Source: Lutibacter sp. A64 (GTDB lineage Bacteria > Bacteroidota > Bacteroidia > Flavobacteriales > Flavobacteriaceae). Taken from it: a DNA stretch of 64,000 bases. Within the stretch, counting starts at the first letter, position 1; each line of letters begins with the position of its first letter. The notes below the pieces were generated by a model. It made no database searches and was not told the origin of the DNA. It saw nothing but the letters and a program-made list of their open reading frames with translations. Location: assembly GCF_022429565.1 (NCBI RefSeq), contig NZ_CP092487.1:2250001-2314000 (forward strand), given 5' to 3'. This document shows positions 27,994-36,646 of this stretch, piece after piece. The position numbers were made by a program, and so were the translations under genes.

Positions 27994-30309
27994 CTAATAC
28001 ATTAATTTCATTTTTAAGTTTTCTTCTACTACAATTTTCCCTGAATTTTGAACTTTATTGTTCGCGTGTGAATTATTTTTAGCTCCCCATAATAATGCTA
28101 CCAATTTTACTTTATTATTTTGGAACGTATTATTTTCAATATTTACATTAACAATACCTCTTGTATTAATTAAAATATTAGTTTCTTCTTTAGCACCACA
28201 GTTTTCAAAAGTACTATTAGTAAGTGCTAAATTTCCTCCAATTGTAGACTCATCGTAACCACCTCTATAATAATCAACAACATTGCTTCTTACATTGTTA
28301 AACTGACAGTTGTCTATGGTTAAATATTCTACATTGTAATCTCCTTTATCGTTAATTTCTTCTGAAAGTTCAATACCATTTTCACAATTAGTTATAGTTG
28401 TATTGGTAAATGAAATTTCTTCAGCAAATGTTTGTTTGTATGCTTTTAAAACATAATCAAAGTTGCTTATTTCACTTCCAGAAACTGTTAATCCGAAATG
28501 ATTAAACATATTTTCTTTTAGACTTGCAAAGGCTTTTTGAGTTCCATTGCCTTTAATCTTAACATTTTTTAATGTTAATAAACCATAAGGATTTAATTCA
28601 AACAATGGTGTATTTTCTTCACCTGAAAAAACAATTTCTGCTTTTGCTTCATCTTTAGATTGAATTGTAATGGTTTTATCTATTACTAGAGATTTAGGCA
28701 CTGTGTAAGTTCCTGCGTTTAATGTTACAATATCTCCTGCTTTTGCTTCAGCAATTTTAACAGCAATATCATCATTAGTTGATACTTCAAAAATTTGAGG
28801 TTCACTTGGCGTTACTTCATTTGAATACCAGCTAGCACCATATTTTGTTTTATCTAAAATTAATGGATCGTTAGTTACATCAGAAACAGTAGCTCCTATT
28901 GAATTAGAATTTGCTCTAGAATTCCCAAAAAGATCGTTTGTAATTTCCTCAAATCCAAATCCATTATATGGTTTAAACTCATCAGAAACACCCGTTGGAA
29001 CAAAAACATATTCACCAATTTTAGTTATTTCAAAACTAGTAGGAACAATACGGTCTTCATCATTAAAACTAACCCCCTGATTGTTAATTATATTACTTTT
29101 AAATCTTACACCATCGGCTTTATCGTGTTCTATAATTGGATTAGAATCACCTACTTCATTAAAAATAATATTATTTGCAACGTCTATTCTAAGTGGTCTA
29201 GCTGAACGAATTTCAGACAAAGGCAAGACATCTTTTTGATCAATATTAGTACCTACCCCAAATTGCCAAGGAGATTTACAGTTTACATACGTATTGTATG
29301 CAACTACTACATCTGTAACTTGGTTGTATCTATTTAATGGAGATTTAGGTATCCCGTTCATAACAGCTAAAGGACTTCTAAAGTTTTCACCAATAATATT
29401 GTAGAAATAATTATTTACTACCCAATGACCGGTATTTACAAGTCTTATTCCTCCATAATTTTTATTTTCACCATCACCTATAAAATAATTTCCATCAATA
29501 ATTGCATAATTACCATGACGTGTTACAACAGACCCTTCACTTTTATAAAAAACATTGTTTCTAATTTCGTTAAAGTTAGTTTTACTAGAAATAATTTCAA
29601 CCTCTCCGTTACATTCTTCAAATAAGTTATTTGCAATAACTGTATTACCAGGAGACATTGAAGAAAAACTACCTCCTAATTGAATAGTTTCTCCTCTTGC
29701 ACCACCTTTTCTAGGTCTTGGACCAAAATGATTATTAACAATTTGATGGTAATTTCTTATACTTTGATTTCCGCGTATATCTACTCTAAGCGTAGGACCT
29801 CCATTAGTTTTTCCTCCAAAATAACAATGGCTTACTTCATTATGTTTTCCAAAAAGTTGCACCCAATGATCATCTCTATCACGTTGTTTTTGATTATAAT
29901 CTAAAATTACACAATTTGTTACTTTAGAATGATTGGCTACGTTTTCTTTACTTGTTCTAAAAGCAATTACATCTCCACTCGGCGTATATCCATTTCTAAA
30001 AAATAAGCCCTCTACAAATAAATAATCTCCTGCAATTTCTAAATTAGAAACACCTTCAATAAAAACTTCTCCAACAGTTTCTGCTTTTAAAGTTATAGGT
30101 TTTTCTTCAGTTCCTTTACCTACAAACTTAATTTCAACATCTTTCCAAACACCATTGGCAAGTACAATTTCATCACCAGGTGTAGCTTTTTTTATTGCTG
30201 AATTTAGTTCTTCTATATTTTTAACTTTTATCATATTTACTGAAACCTCTTTACAAGAAATCGATAAAATAAATGATAAAACAATTAATAAATTTTTATA
30301 CATTGACAT
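27994..30309 (-). CDS. PL6 alginate lyase lipoprotein, two beta-helix domains
   Basis: A right-handed parallel beta-helix lyase of the chondroitinase B family. The lipobox gives Cys19 (SISC). The first helix domain (about 25-480) carries the calcium- and base-site segment EVEIISSKTNFN with Lys243 and the acid site SVVTRHGN with Arg264, both as in characterised PL6 enzymes. NHFGPRPRKGGARGETIQLG is another family hallmark. A second, shorter beta-helix (about 510-771) makes it a long, two-domain PL6. The expected product is short unsaturated alginate oligomers, usually MG- or G-rich. The start lies 7 bp after the KDPG aldolase stop, so enzyme and lower pathway are cotranscribed. Confidence 0.92.
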   Translation of the reverse strand: MSMYKNLLIVLSFILSISCKEVSVNMIKVKNIEELNSAIKKATPGDEIVLANGVWKDVEIKFVGKGTEEKPITLKAETVGEVFIEGVSNLEIAGDYLFVEGLFFRNGYTPSGDVIAFRTSKENVANHSKVTNCVILDYNQKQRDRDDHWVQLFGKHNEVSHCYFGGKTNGGPTLRVDIRGNQSIRNYHQIVNNHFGPRPRKGGARGETIQLGGSFSSMSPGNTVIANNLFEECNGEVEIISSKTNFNEIRNNVFYKSEGSVVTRHGNYAIIDGNYFIGDGENKNYGGIRLVNTGHWVVNNYFYNIIGENFRSPLAVMNGIPKSPLNRYNQVTDVVVAYNTYVNCKSPWQFGVGTNIDQKDVLPLSEIRSARPLRIDVANNIIFNEVGDSNPIIEHDKADGVRFKSNIINNQGVSFNDEDRIVPTSFEITKIGEYVFVPTGVSDEFKPYNGFGFEEITNDLFGNSRANSNSIGATVSDVTNDPLILDKTKYGASWYSNEVTPSEPQIFEVSTNDDIAVKIAEAKAGDIVTLNAGTYTVPKSLVIDKTITIQSKDEAKAEIVFSGEENTPLFELNPYGLLTLKNVKIKGNGTQKAFASLKENMFNHFGLTVSGSEISNFDYVLKAYKQTFAEEISFTNTTITNCENGIELSEEINDKGDYNVEYLTIDNCQFNNVRSNVVDYYRGGYDESTIGGNLALTNSTFENCGAKEETNILINTRGIVNVNIENNTFQNNKVKLVALLWGAKNNSHANNKVQNSGKIVVEENLKMKLMY

Positions 30310-30316
30310 AGTATTT

Positions 30317-30985
30317 TTATTTTCTTACTTCTTTAATTAATGCTAATGCCTCTTTAACTTTAGCTTTTAATCCGTCGTAATCTTCTTTTGCTATAATTTC
30401 TTTTGAAATTAGTTGAGATCCCATTCCAACACAAGTTACCCCTGCATTAAACCAACCTGTTAAATTCTCTTTTGTTGGAGAAACACCTCCTGTTGGCATT
30501 ATACTTGTCCAAGGTTGAGGTCCTTTAATTCCTTTTACAAATTGAGGCCCGTAGATATCTCCTGGAAATAATTTTACAATTTCGCAACCTAATTCTTCGG
30601 CTCTTGCTATTTCTGTTAATGTTCCACAACCCGGAGACCATAAAACTTTACGACGATTACAAGCAATAGCAATATCTTCTCGTAATACTGGAGTTACTAT
30701 AAAGTTTGCTCCTAATGCCATATATAATGAAGCTGCTGCTCCATCTGTTACAGAACCAACTCCCATTATCATGCCTGGTAATTCTGCAATTGCATATTTT
30801 GTTAATTCTCCAAAAACTTCGTGTGCATAATCTCCACGAGCTGTAAATTCCATTAAGCGCGCTCCACCATCATAACATGCTTTTAATACTTTTTTGCTTA
30901 ATTCTATATCACTATTAAAAAACAAAGGAATCATCCCGGTTTCTTTCATTGCTATTGCTACTTCTATTCTTGTAAATTGTGCCAT
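30317..30985 (-). CDS. eda: KDPG aldolase (2-dehydro-3-deoxyphosphogluconate aldolase)
   Basis: A 222-residue cytoplasmic class I aldolase that splits KDPG into pyruvate and glyceraldehyde 3-phosphate, the last step of alginate breakdown. The base Glu46 sits in LMEFTARGD and the Schiff-base Lys138 in EIVKLFPGD. GVGSVTD, FIVTPVL and WSPGCGTLTE are standard family segments. No signal peptide. It is 41 bp downstream of the phosphofructokinase gene and 7 bp upstream of PL6. Confidence 0.96.
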   Translation of the reverse strand: MAQFTRIEVAIAMKETGMIPLFFNSDIELSKKVLKACYDGGARLMEFTARGDYAHEVFGELTKYAIAELPGMIMGVGSVTDGAAASLYMALGANFIVTPVLREDIAIACNRRKVLWSPGCGTLTEIARAEELGCEIVKLFPGDIYGPQFVKGIKGPQPWTSIMPTGGVSPTKENLTGWFNAGVTCVGMGSQLISKEIIAKEDYDGLKAKVKEALALIKEVRK

Positions 30986-31026
30986 AATTTTGTTTATTGT
31001 ATAATTACTAATTGTTAATCAATAAC

Positions 31027-32244
31027 TTATTTCCAGTTTAATATTTTTTTAAAATCGTATGCCGAAGGATCTTCTACATATTGTTTTGCTTCTTGATAAT
31101 CTTTTTCTCTAATATAAATTAGATTTTTTATAAATAATTGAGCCATATCAGACTCTATATCTACTAATCTAGGTTGAACTTTACCATTTTCATCTTCAAA
31201 ATCTTGTAAATATAACGGCATAACATCTCCGTTTGAATTAGCGCTTACTATACAACCTGTAACGCCTTCTTTATATAATTTTTTAACACCTATAGCCAAT
31301 AATGTACATAGTGTTAAATCGAATGCAATTGGTTTACAACATCTTAGTTCATAACCTATTTCAACCGGTCTAGTTTTAATATCTAGTCCTAATTCTTTTA
31401 ATTTAACCTGAAGAAGGTAGTTAAAAATATGAGATTTACTAACATTTCCTAATTCTGGATGTCCATGAGCATCATACGTAAAATTAATACCTGAATTTTT
31501 TATTTCGTCATCATCCATAAAGTGAAAAACACCTTCACTTACCATAGCAACACCATATTTAATTCCTCTAATTTTACTTTTTATAATAGACGAAATAATA
31601 ATATTCGTTAATTTTTCAAAAGTAATTTTTGTTTTATTAAACATTTCAGGAATAATCATCATTGGAAAATGACAAGCAGAAGCAATACCAAAGGCTAAAT
31701 GCCCTGCTGATCTACCCATTGCAGAAACTACAAACCAATTTTCACTGGTTCTAGCATCTTCATACACAGTATTACCAATTCTAACACCTTCATCTTTTGC
31801 CGTATGAAATCCGAACGTAGGGTTTCTATCTGGTAGCGGTAAATCGTTATCAATGGTTTTTGGAACGTGAATATGAGCTACATTTAATTTTTTATTAGTT
31901 AAATATTTTGTAAGTCTACTAGCCGTTGAAGCCGTGTCATCTCCACCAATTGTAACTAATAATTTTACATTATTTTTTTGAAAAAAATCTGCATTAAAAT
32001 CGCTATCTTTTGGTTTAAACCTACTCATAGTTAAGATTGAACCACCTAAACTAAAAATTCGATCTGCACTCTGATAGTCGAAGGATTTTATTGAAGGATT
32101 TTTAGAAAATAACCCTTTATATCCATGGTGTACACCTAAAACGTTATAACCATCTTTTAAAAATGTTTTAGCAAGTGTACTTATTACAGTATTGATTCCC
32201 GGAGCAGGACCTCCACCACAAATAATTGCAATTGACTTTTTCAT
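31027..32244 (-). CDS. Phosphofructokinase family protein with pyrophosphate-type active site
   Basis: A 405-residue PfkA-family enzyme. GGGPAPGINTVI opens the nucleotide or pyrophosphate site. Two positions decide the phosphate donor in this family: the loop reads GGDDT (100-104), with Asp103 where ATP enzymes have Gly, and the catalytic segment reads PKTIDND (128-134), with Lys129 where ATP enzymes have Gly. Both are the pyrophosphate-dependent forms. Such enzymes work reversibly, so in this operon it could run from fructose 1,6-bisphosphate to fructose 6-phosphate. That suits growth on alginate, which yields only three-carbon units. It lies between KDG kinase and KDPG aldolase. A shifted substrate cannot be excluded. 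Confidence 0.85.
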   Translation of the reverse strand: MKKSIAIICGGGPAPGINTVISTLAKTFLKDGYNVLGVHHGYKGLFSKNPSIKSFDYQSADRIFSLGGSILTMSRFKPKDSDFNADFFQKNNVKLLVTIGGDDTASTASRLTKYLTNKKLNVAHIHVPKTIDNDLPLPDRNPTFGFHTAKDEGVRIGNTVYEDARTSENWFVVSAMGRSAGHLAFGIASACHFPMMIIPEMFNKTKITFEKLTNIIISSIIKSKIRGIKYGVAMVSEGVFHFMDDDEIKNSGINFTYDAHGHPELGNVSKSHIFNYLLQVKLKELGLDIKTRPVEIGYELRCCKPIAFDLTLCTLLAIGVKKLYKEGVTGCIVSANSNGDVMPLYLQDFEDENGKVQPRLVDIESDMAQLFIKNLIYIREKDYQEAKQYVEDPSAYDFKKILNWK

Positions 32245-32339
32245 ATACCTCCATTTTTATTTTAACAAGCAACATCTGGACTTACAAGTTACTTTTTACT
32301 TGTATTAAATTTGTAAATACACACATGTTACATAAATTA

Positions 32340-32376
32340 AGGAAAGTTAGTTTGATGGATGTAAACCAACTTTCCT
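32340..32376 (-). terminator. Hairpin between KDG kinase and phosphofructokinase genes
   Basis: A 14-bp inverted repeat with one mismatch, AGGAAAGTTAGTTT (32340-32353) and AAACCAACTTTCCT (32363-32376), with a 9-nt loop. The minus-strand tail (TTAATTTATG) is AT-rich without a true T run. It may be a weak terminator, or a processing and stability element that sets different mRNA levels inside one operon. Confidence 0.5.
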
Positions 32377-32406
32377 ATAATCAAACATAAATATTACTAT
32401 ATAGTA

Positions 32407-33447
32407 TTATCTTGCAACTCTACCTGAAGCATCTCCACTCATTAATTTTTTAACTTCTTCTATTGTAGATAAGTTTGCATCTCCTTTTATTGTGTGTTTT
32501 AAACAAGATGCTGCTACTGCAAAATTTAATGCTTTTTGGTCATCTCCTTCATATTCTAACAAACCATAAATTAAACCTCCCATAAATGAATCTCCTCCTC
32601 CAACTCGGTCTACAATATCTGTAATTTGGTATTGTGGTGATTCAAATAATGTTTTACCATCATATAAAACTCCTGCCCAGGTATTGTGTGATGCTGAAAT
32701 GGATCCTCTTAATGTGGTTATTACTTTTTTAGCTCTTGGGAATTTTTTCAACATTTGATCACAAACTGATAAAAATGCTTCTCCTTTTACATGTTCTCCT
32801 TGAGTTGTAATATCTAATCCTTCTGGTTTAATGTTGAAGTGTTTCTCTGCATCTTCTTCATTTCCTAAAATAATATCACAGTACGAAGTTAATTCAGTCA
32901 TTATTGCCTCTCTATCTCCTCCATATTTCCATAATTTCTGACGGTAATTTAAATCCGTAGAAATTGTTAAACCTAATTTACTAGCTACTTTTACAGCTTC
33001 TAAACAAGCATCTGCTGCTCCTTGAGAAATGGCTGGTGTAATACCTGTCCAATGAAACCATCCTGCTCCTTCAAATACAGATTCCCAATCTACCATTCCT
33101 GGTTCTATTTCTGCAACTGCTGAATGTTGTCTATCGTAAACTACTTTACTACCTCTATTAACAGCTCCGGTTTCTAAGAAATAAATTCCTAATCGATCGC
33201 CTCCCCAAATAATATTATCGCAGTTTACACCTCTTTTACGCATTTCCATCATAGCACATTCTCCAATATCATTTTTTGGTAAACGAGTTACAAAATCTAC
33301 AGGAACACCATAATTAGCTAAAGATACAGCTACGTTTGATTCTCCTCCTCCGTAAATCACATCAAAACTATTTGCTTGTGAAAATCTTAAAAATCCGTGT
33401 GGAGCTAATCTTAACATGATTTCTCCAAATGTTACTACTTTTTTCAT
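32407..33447 (-). CDS. kdgK: 2-keto-3-deoxygluconate kinase (PfkB family)
   Basis: A 346-residue PfkB-family sugar kinase that phosphorylates KDG to KDPG. The N-terminal VTFGEIMLRLAPHG and YGGGESNVAVSLANYG (about 32-47) bind substrate. The second family signature DRVGGGDSFMGGLIYG (near residue 287) supplies the anion hole and catalytic Asp. A PfkB member starting in this way beside an uronate reductase and KDPG aldolase is almost always KDG kinase. It is flanked by hairpins on both sides, so its transcript level may be tuned separately. Confidence 0.93.
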   Translation of the reverse strand: MKKVVTFGEIMLRLAPHGFLRFSQANSFDVIYGGGESNVAVSLANYGVPVDFVTRLPKNDIGECAMMEMRKRGVNCDNIIWGGDRLGIYFLETGAVNRGSKVVYDRQHSAVAEIEPGMVDWESVFEGAGWFHWTGITPAISQGAADACLEAVKVASKLGLTISTDLNYRQKLWKYGGDREAIMTELTSYCDIILGNEEDAEKHFNIKPEGLDITTQGEHVKGEAFLSVCDQMLKKFPRAKKVITTLRGSISASHNTWAGVLYDGKTLFESPQYQITDIVDRVGGGDSFMGGLIYGLLEYEGDDQKALNFAVAASCLKHTIKGDANLSTIEEVKKLMSGDASGRVAR

Positions 33448-33466
33448 TATAAAATTTTTTTATTAT

Positions 33467-33499
33467 AAAATTGGCGTAGAAAATACCTACGCCAATTTT
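33467..33499 (-). terminator. Strong hairpin between DEH reductase and KDG kinase genes
   Basis: A perfect 13-bp inverted repeat, AAAATTGGCGTAG (33467-33479) and CTACGCCAATTTT (33487-33499), with a 7-nt loop. On the minus strand it is followed by an AT-rich tail with TTTT near the kdgK start at 33447. It looks like an intrinsic terminator or partial attenuator 16 nt after the reductase stop. Confidence 0.65.
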
Positions 33500-33515
33500 T
33501 AGACTAACCTATAAA

Positions 33516-34280
33516 TTAAATTCCTAAAGCTTGTCCACCACCAATTTGGATAGTTTCAGCTGTTATAAATGAAGCATCTTTACTAGCTAAGAAAGATACA
33601 ACAGAAGCTACTTCTTCTGGTTGACCTAATCTACCTAATAAAATACTGTTTGCCCAAGAAGCAAAAACTTCTGGTTTAGTAGATTTAATTTGAGCGTGGA
33701 AAGGAGTATCAATTGTACCCGGAGATACTGCATTTACTCTAATTCCATATTCTGCTAAATCTTTTGCCAATGCTCTAGTAATTGCATGTACACCAGCTTT
33801 AGATGTTCCATAGATACCTGCTCCAGGTCCACCAGCATTCCAAGCTGCATTTGATGTATAATTAATTATTGAAGGATTGTCAGATTTTTTTAAGAAAGGT
33901 ATTGCTGCTCTTGATGCAAAGAATACTGAATCAAGGTTTAAAGCCATTACAAATCTGTAAAATTCAGTTGTCATTTCTTCAAATCTAGATCTTCCACCTA
34001 AACCACCTGCATTGTTAACAAGTACATCTATGTGACCATATTTTTCTCCAATTGCTTTAATATTAGAAGTTACAGCATCATCACTTGTAACATCAAATCC
34101 AATATACTCTGCAGTAATTCCTTCAGCTGTTAATTCTTCAACTCTTTTAGCTCCATCTTCGTCTTCAATACCATTTAAAACTACAGTATATCCGTCTTGA
34201 CCTAATCTTTTAGCTACTTGAAATCCGATTCCTCCTGTAGCACCTGTAACAACTGCTACTTTATTATTTACATTACTCAT
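33516..34280 (-). CDS. SDR-family reductase, probable DEH reductase of alginate catabolism
   Basis: A 254-residue short-chain dehydrogenase with the Rossmann glycine motif TGATGGIG (12-19), the NNAG motif (89-92) and a catalytic set Ser143, Tyr157 and Lys161 (YGTSK). In alginate loci the SDR between the uronate transporter and KDG kinase reduces 4-deoxy-L-erythro-5-hexoseulose uronate (DEH) to KDG with NAD(P)H, and context supports that here. Coenzyme preference is unclear: the end of the second strand reads VVLNGIED. No signal peptide. It lies 21 bp after the MFS gene. Confidence 0.88.
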   Translation of the reverse strand: MSNVNNKVAVVTGATGGIGFQVAKRLGQDGYTVVLNGIEDEDGAKRVEELTAEGITAEYIGFDVTSDDAVTSNIKAIGEKYGHIDVLVNNAGGLGGRSRFEEMTTEFYRFVMALNLDSVFFASRAAIPFLKKSDNPSIINYTSNAAWNAGGPGAGIYGTSKAGVHAITRALAKDLAEYGIRVNAVSPGTIDTPFHAQIKSTKPEVFASWANSILLGRLGQPEEVASVVSFLASKDASFITAETIQIGGGQALGI

Positions 34281-34301
34281 TTTTAATTATTTTTAATTAT
34301 T

Positions 34302-35603
34302 TTATTTATTTCTTTTAATTGGCTCAATTTTAGGGATAAATATCCACACACTAGCTAAAGTTAGAATAGCTAAAGCCGCTCCTATTATAAAAGCTGGTGT
34401 ATAATTACCTCCACTAGTTAACCAAGGCACTAAGTAGGTTAAACCTGCAGCAGTAAGTTTTGCCGCCATTCCTGAAAATCCAGATAATGTTCCAACTGTT
34501 TTTCCTGAAAAAAGGTCACTTGGTAAGGTTTGAACATTACCAATAGCTGTTTGAAAACCAAACAAGATAACAGCCATAATAATAACGGCAGTAACAGCTT
34601 CTCCTGGATTTGCCATAGCAATTAATGCTGGTAGCATAATTAAACACCCAAGTGTAATTGTTAGTTTACGTGTTCTATTAGCATTCCAACCTGCTTTTAA
34701 TCTATTTTGTGCTAATAGACCACCAAACCAAGCTCCAAACATAGCTCCAACGTATGGTACCCATCCATAAAGCCCAATAGATTTTACATCCATTCCATAA
34801 ACTTCATTTAAATAAATAGGTATCCAAAAAACAAACAGCCACCAAATTGGATCTATAAATGCAGATGCTAATATTACACCCCAACTTTGTTTATGACCTA
34901 AAAGCTCTTTTGTATTAGGATTATACTCTTGATCAGGTGTTCCATCTCCATCAAAATCTTCATTTTTTTGACCTGTTAAAATATAATCACGTTCCTCATC
35001 TGTAATCCAAGGGTGATCTTTTGGTGGTGCTTTTACTAATATCCACCATGGTATTAACCAAAGTAAACCTGCTAAACCAATCAATATAAATATTGATTTC
35101 CAGCTAAAATATACAGCTAAAAATGCAATTAGCGGAATAGATATAATCCCTCCAATAGCTGCTCCAGAATTAAAAATTCCTTGAGCAAGTGCCCTCTCTT
35201 TAGTAGGGAACCATTCTGCATTACCTTTGGCAGCTCCTGGCCAGTTTCCTGCTTCTGAAATACCTAATATTGAACGAAAAATTCCAAAACTTAATATCCC
35301 TTGAGCAAATGCGTGTAATGCTGTTGCAATAGACCACACACCAATAGATAACACAAAACCTAATCGTGTACCTACCCAGTCGAAAATTTTACCAAAAATG
35401 GCTTGTCCGAAAGCATAAGAAAATACAAAAATGATTGAAATAAGCGCATAAATTGCCTTTGTTTCATCGGGTGTATGCCCTGGATATAATTCTTTTGCAA
35501 TTTCAGGCCACAGTACACTTAATGACTGACGATCAATATAATTAATAATTGTAGCAAGTGCAATTAACGCTACAACCCACCAACGTAAACCTTTTAATTT
35601 CAT
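34302..35603 (-). CDS. MFS hexuronate transporter (ExuT-like, ACS family)
   Basis: A 433-residue, 12-helix carrier of the anion:cation symporter family. Helix 1 reads INYIDRQSLSVLWPEI, the NYxDR mark of ExuT-type uronate transporters. It should carry unsaturated uronates or DEH from the periplasm into the cytoplasm, where KdgF and the SDR act. The loop between helices 6 and 7 holds DFDGDGTPDQEY (about residues 213-224), which looks like an EF-hand/calcium loop. It heads the transporter-reductase-kinase-aldolase-lyase operon, with 193 bp upstream to the regulator gene. Confidence 0.9.
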   Translation of the reverse strand: MKLKGLRWWVVALIALATIINYIDRQSLSVLWPEIAKELYPGHTPDETKAIYALISIIFVFSYAFGQAIFGKIFDWVGTRLGFVLSIGVWSIATALHAFAQGILSFGIFRSILGISEAGNWPGAAKGNAEWFPTKERALAQGIFNSGAAIGGIISIPLIAFLAVYFSWKSIFILIGLAGLLWLIPWWILVKAPPKDHPWITDEERDYILTGQKNEDFDGDGTPDQEYNPNTKELLGHKQSWGVILASAFIDPIWWLFVFWIPIYLNEVYGMDVKSIGLYGWVPYVGAMFGAWFGGLLAQNRLKAGWNANRTRKLTITLGCLIMLPALIAMANPGEAVTAVIIMAVILFGFQTAIGNVQTLPSDLFSGKTVGTLSGFSGMAAKLTAAGLTYLVPWLTSGGNYTPAFIIGAALAILTLASVWIFIPKIEPIKRNK

Positions 35604-35796
35604 TTATTATTAAATTTAATCAGGGTTTTTTATAAACATAGATTCACTGACCAACCCTATTTTAGTCATTAAATAACACTCTTAATAAATACGAAATTTA
35701 ATTTATTGTAAATAACTTCCCTCTAATTTTAATGTATTTATTAATCGTACTACTTTCCTCTATGAGAGTAACTTAATTTTATCGTTTATAATAATT

Positions 35797-36504
35797 TTAA
35801 ATTTTAACATTGTAACAATACTCATACAAATTCTTAAAATGTAATTTCATTTTTTCTTTAACTTCTGTTGGGTTCTTTTCTTTTATTGCTTTAAAAATAG
35901 CTGAATGCTCTTCAATACCTATTAATGATGATTTTTTATCACACACATGATGTTTTTCAAAATTGATGATAATTTCAGGTGTTATCATTAACATTAAGGT
36001 ATTTAAAGTACTATTACCTGCAGCTTTAGCAATTGCTAAATGAAATAATAAATCTTCTTCCACTGCATCTTCTCCGTTAAGTGCTTTTTTAGAAAATGCT
36101 TCTAATGCCCCTTCTATTTCTTTTAAATCCGCATCTGTTCTTCTTAAAGCAGCTAATTTTGAAGTTTTTAACTCCAACAAAATTCTAGTTTCTACAAGTG
36201 ATTTAAAATCTGGTTGTTCTAACCTTAAAACACCGTCTATAATACCGTTTAAAGCAGTTACACCAATATTAGCAACAAAAGTTCCACTTTGAGGAATTGA
36301 TCTTAAAATACCATAAAACTCTAACCGCTGAATTGCCTCTCTTACATTATTTCTACTGGTCTCAAACTTTTCAGACATCATACGTTCAGATGGCAATTTA
36401 TCTCCTGGTTCTAAATTCTTAAAATTTATATAATCTCTTATTTTAGAAATAATTAAATTTTGAGTTTCTATGTGATCTATTTTTGTTAGTATTTCTAATT
36501 TCAT
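35797..36504 (-). CDS. GntR/FadR-family regulator, probable alginate (uronate) repressor
   Basis: A 235-residue regulator. The frame is open to 36606, but the ATG at 36504 gives the normal FadR-type start just ahead of the winged helix (about 10-80, with EPGDKLPSERMMSEKFETSRNNVREAI in two parts). The C-terminal FCD domain (about 95-225) shows its metal/ligand site: the DLLFHLAIAKAAGN Asp and His, the EEHSAIF His and the KLHFKNLYEY His. FadR-subfamily proteins such as ExuR and UxuR bind TTGGTnnACCAA palindromes and release DNA on binding an uronate. Exactly such sites sit on three promoters of this locus. No clear palindrome lies in front of its own gene, only a half-site TTGGT at 36512-36516. 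Confidence 0.88.
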   Translation of the reverse strand: MKLEILTKIDHIETQNLIISKIRDYINFKNLEPGDKLPSERMMSEKFETSRNNVREAIQRLEFYGILRSIPQSGTFVANIGVTALNGIIDGVLRLEQPDFKSLVETRILLELKTSKLAALRRTDADLKEIEGALEAFSKKALNGEDAVEEDLLFHLAIAKAAGNSTLNTLMLMITPEIIINFEKHHVCDKKSSLIGIEEHSAIFKAIKEKNPTEVKEKMKLHFKNLYEYCYNVKI

Positions 36505-36572
36505 TTTAATATTGGTTATAATTTTTAATCTAAAATATAAAATATTTTTAAGTGAAAATAAATTTGAATATA

Positions 36573-36594
36573 CTGACTCTAGCAATAGAGCCAG
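36573..36594 (-). terminator. Hairpin after the PL7 lipoprotein gene
   Basis: CTGACTCTA (36573-36581) and TAGAGCCAG (36586-36594) pair over 9 bp around a 4-nt loop; the one mismatch becomes a G-U pair in the minus-strand RNA. The tail is AT-rich. It lies 53 nt after the PL7 stop and ahead of the regulator gene, so it probably ends the susC-to-PL7 operon. Confidence 0.5.
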
Positions 36595-36646
36595 CATATA
36601 CATCAAATAAACTCAAACTTTAATATCAACTCATTTATAATACATT

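Noticed and set aside
36505..36606. A 34-residue N-terminal extension of the GntR regulator
   Set aside because: It has no similarity to FadR-type N-termini, and the internal ATG gives the normal start.
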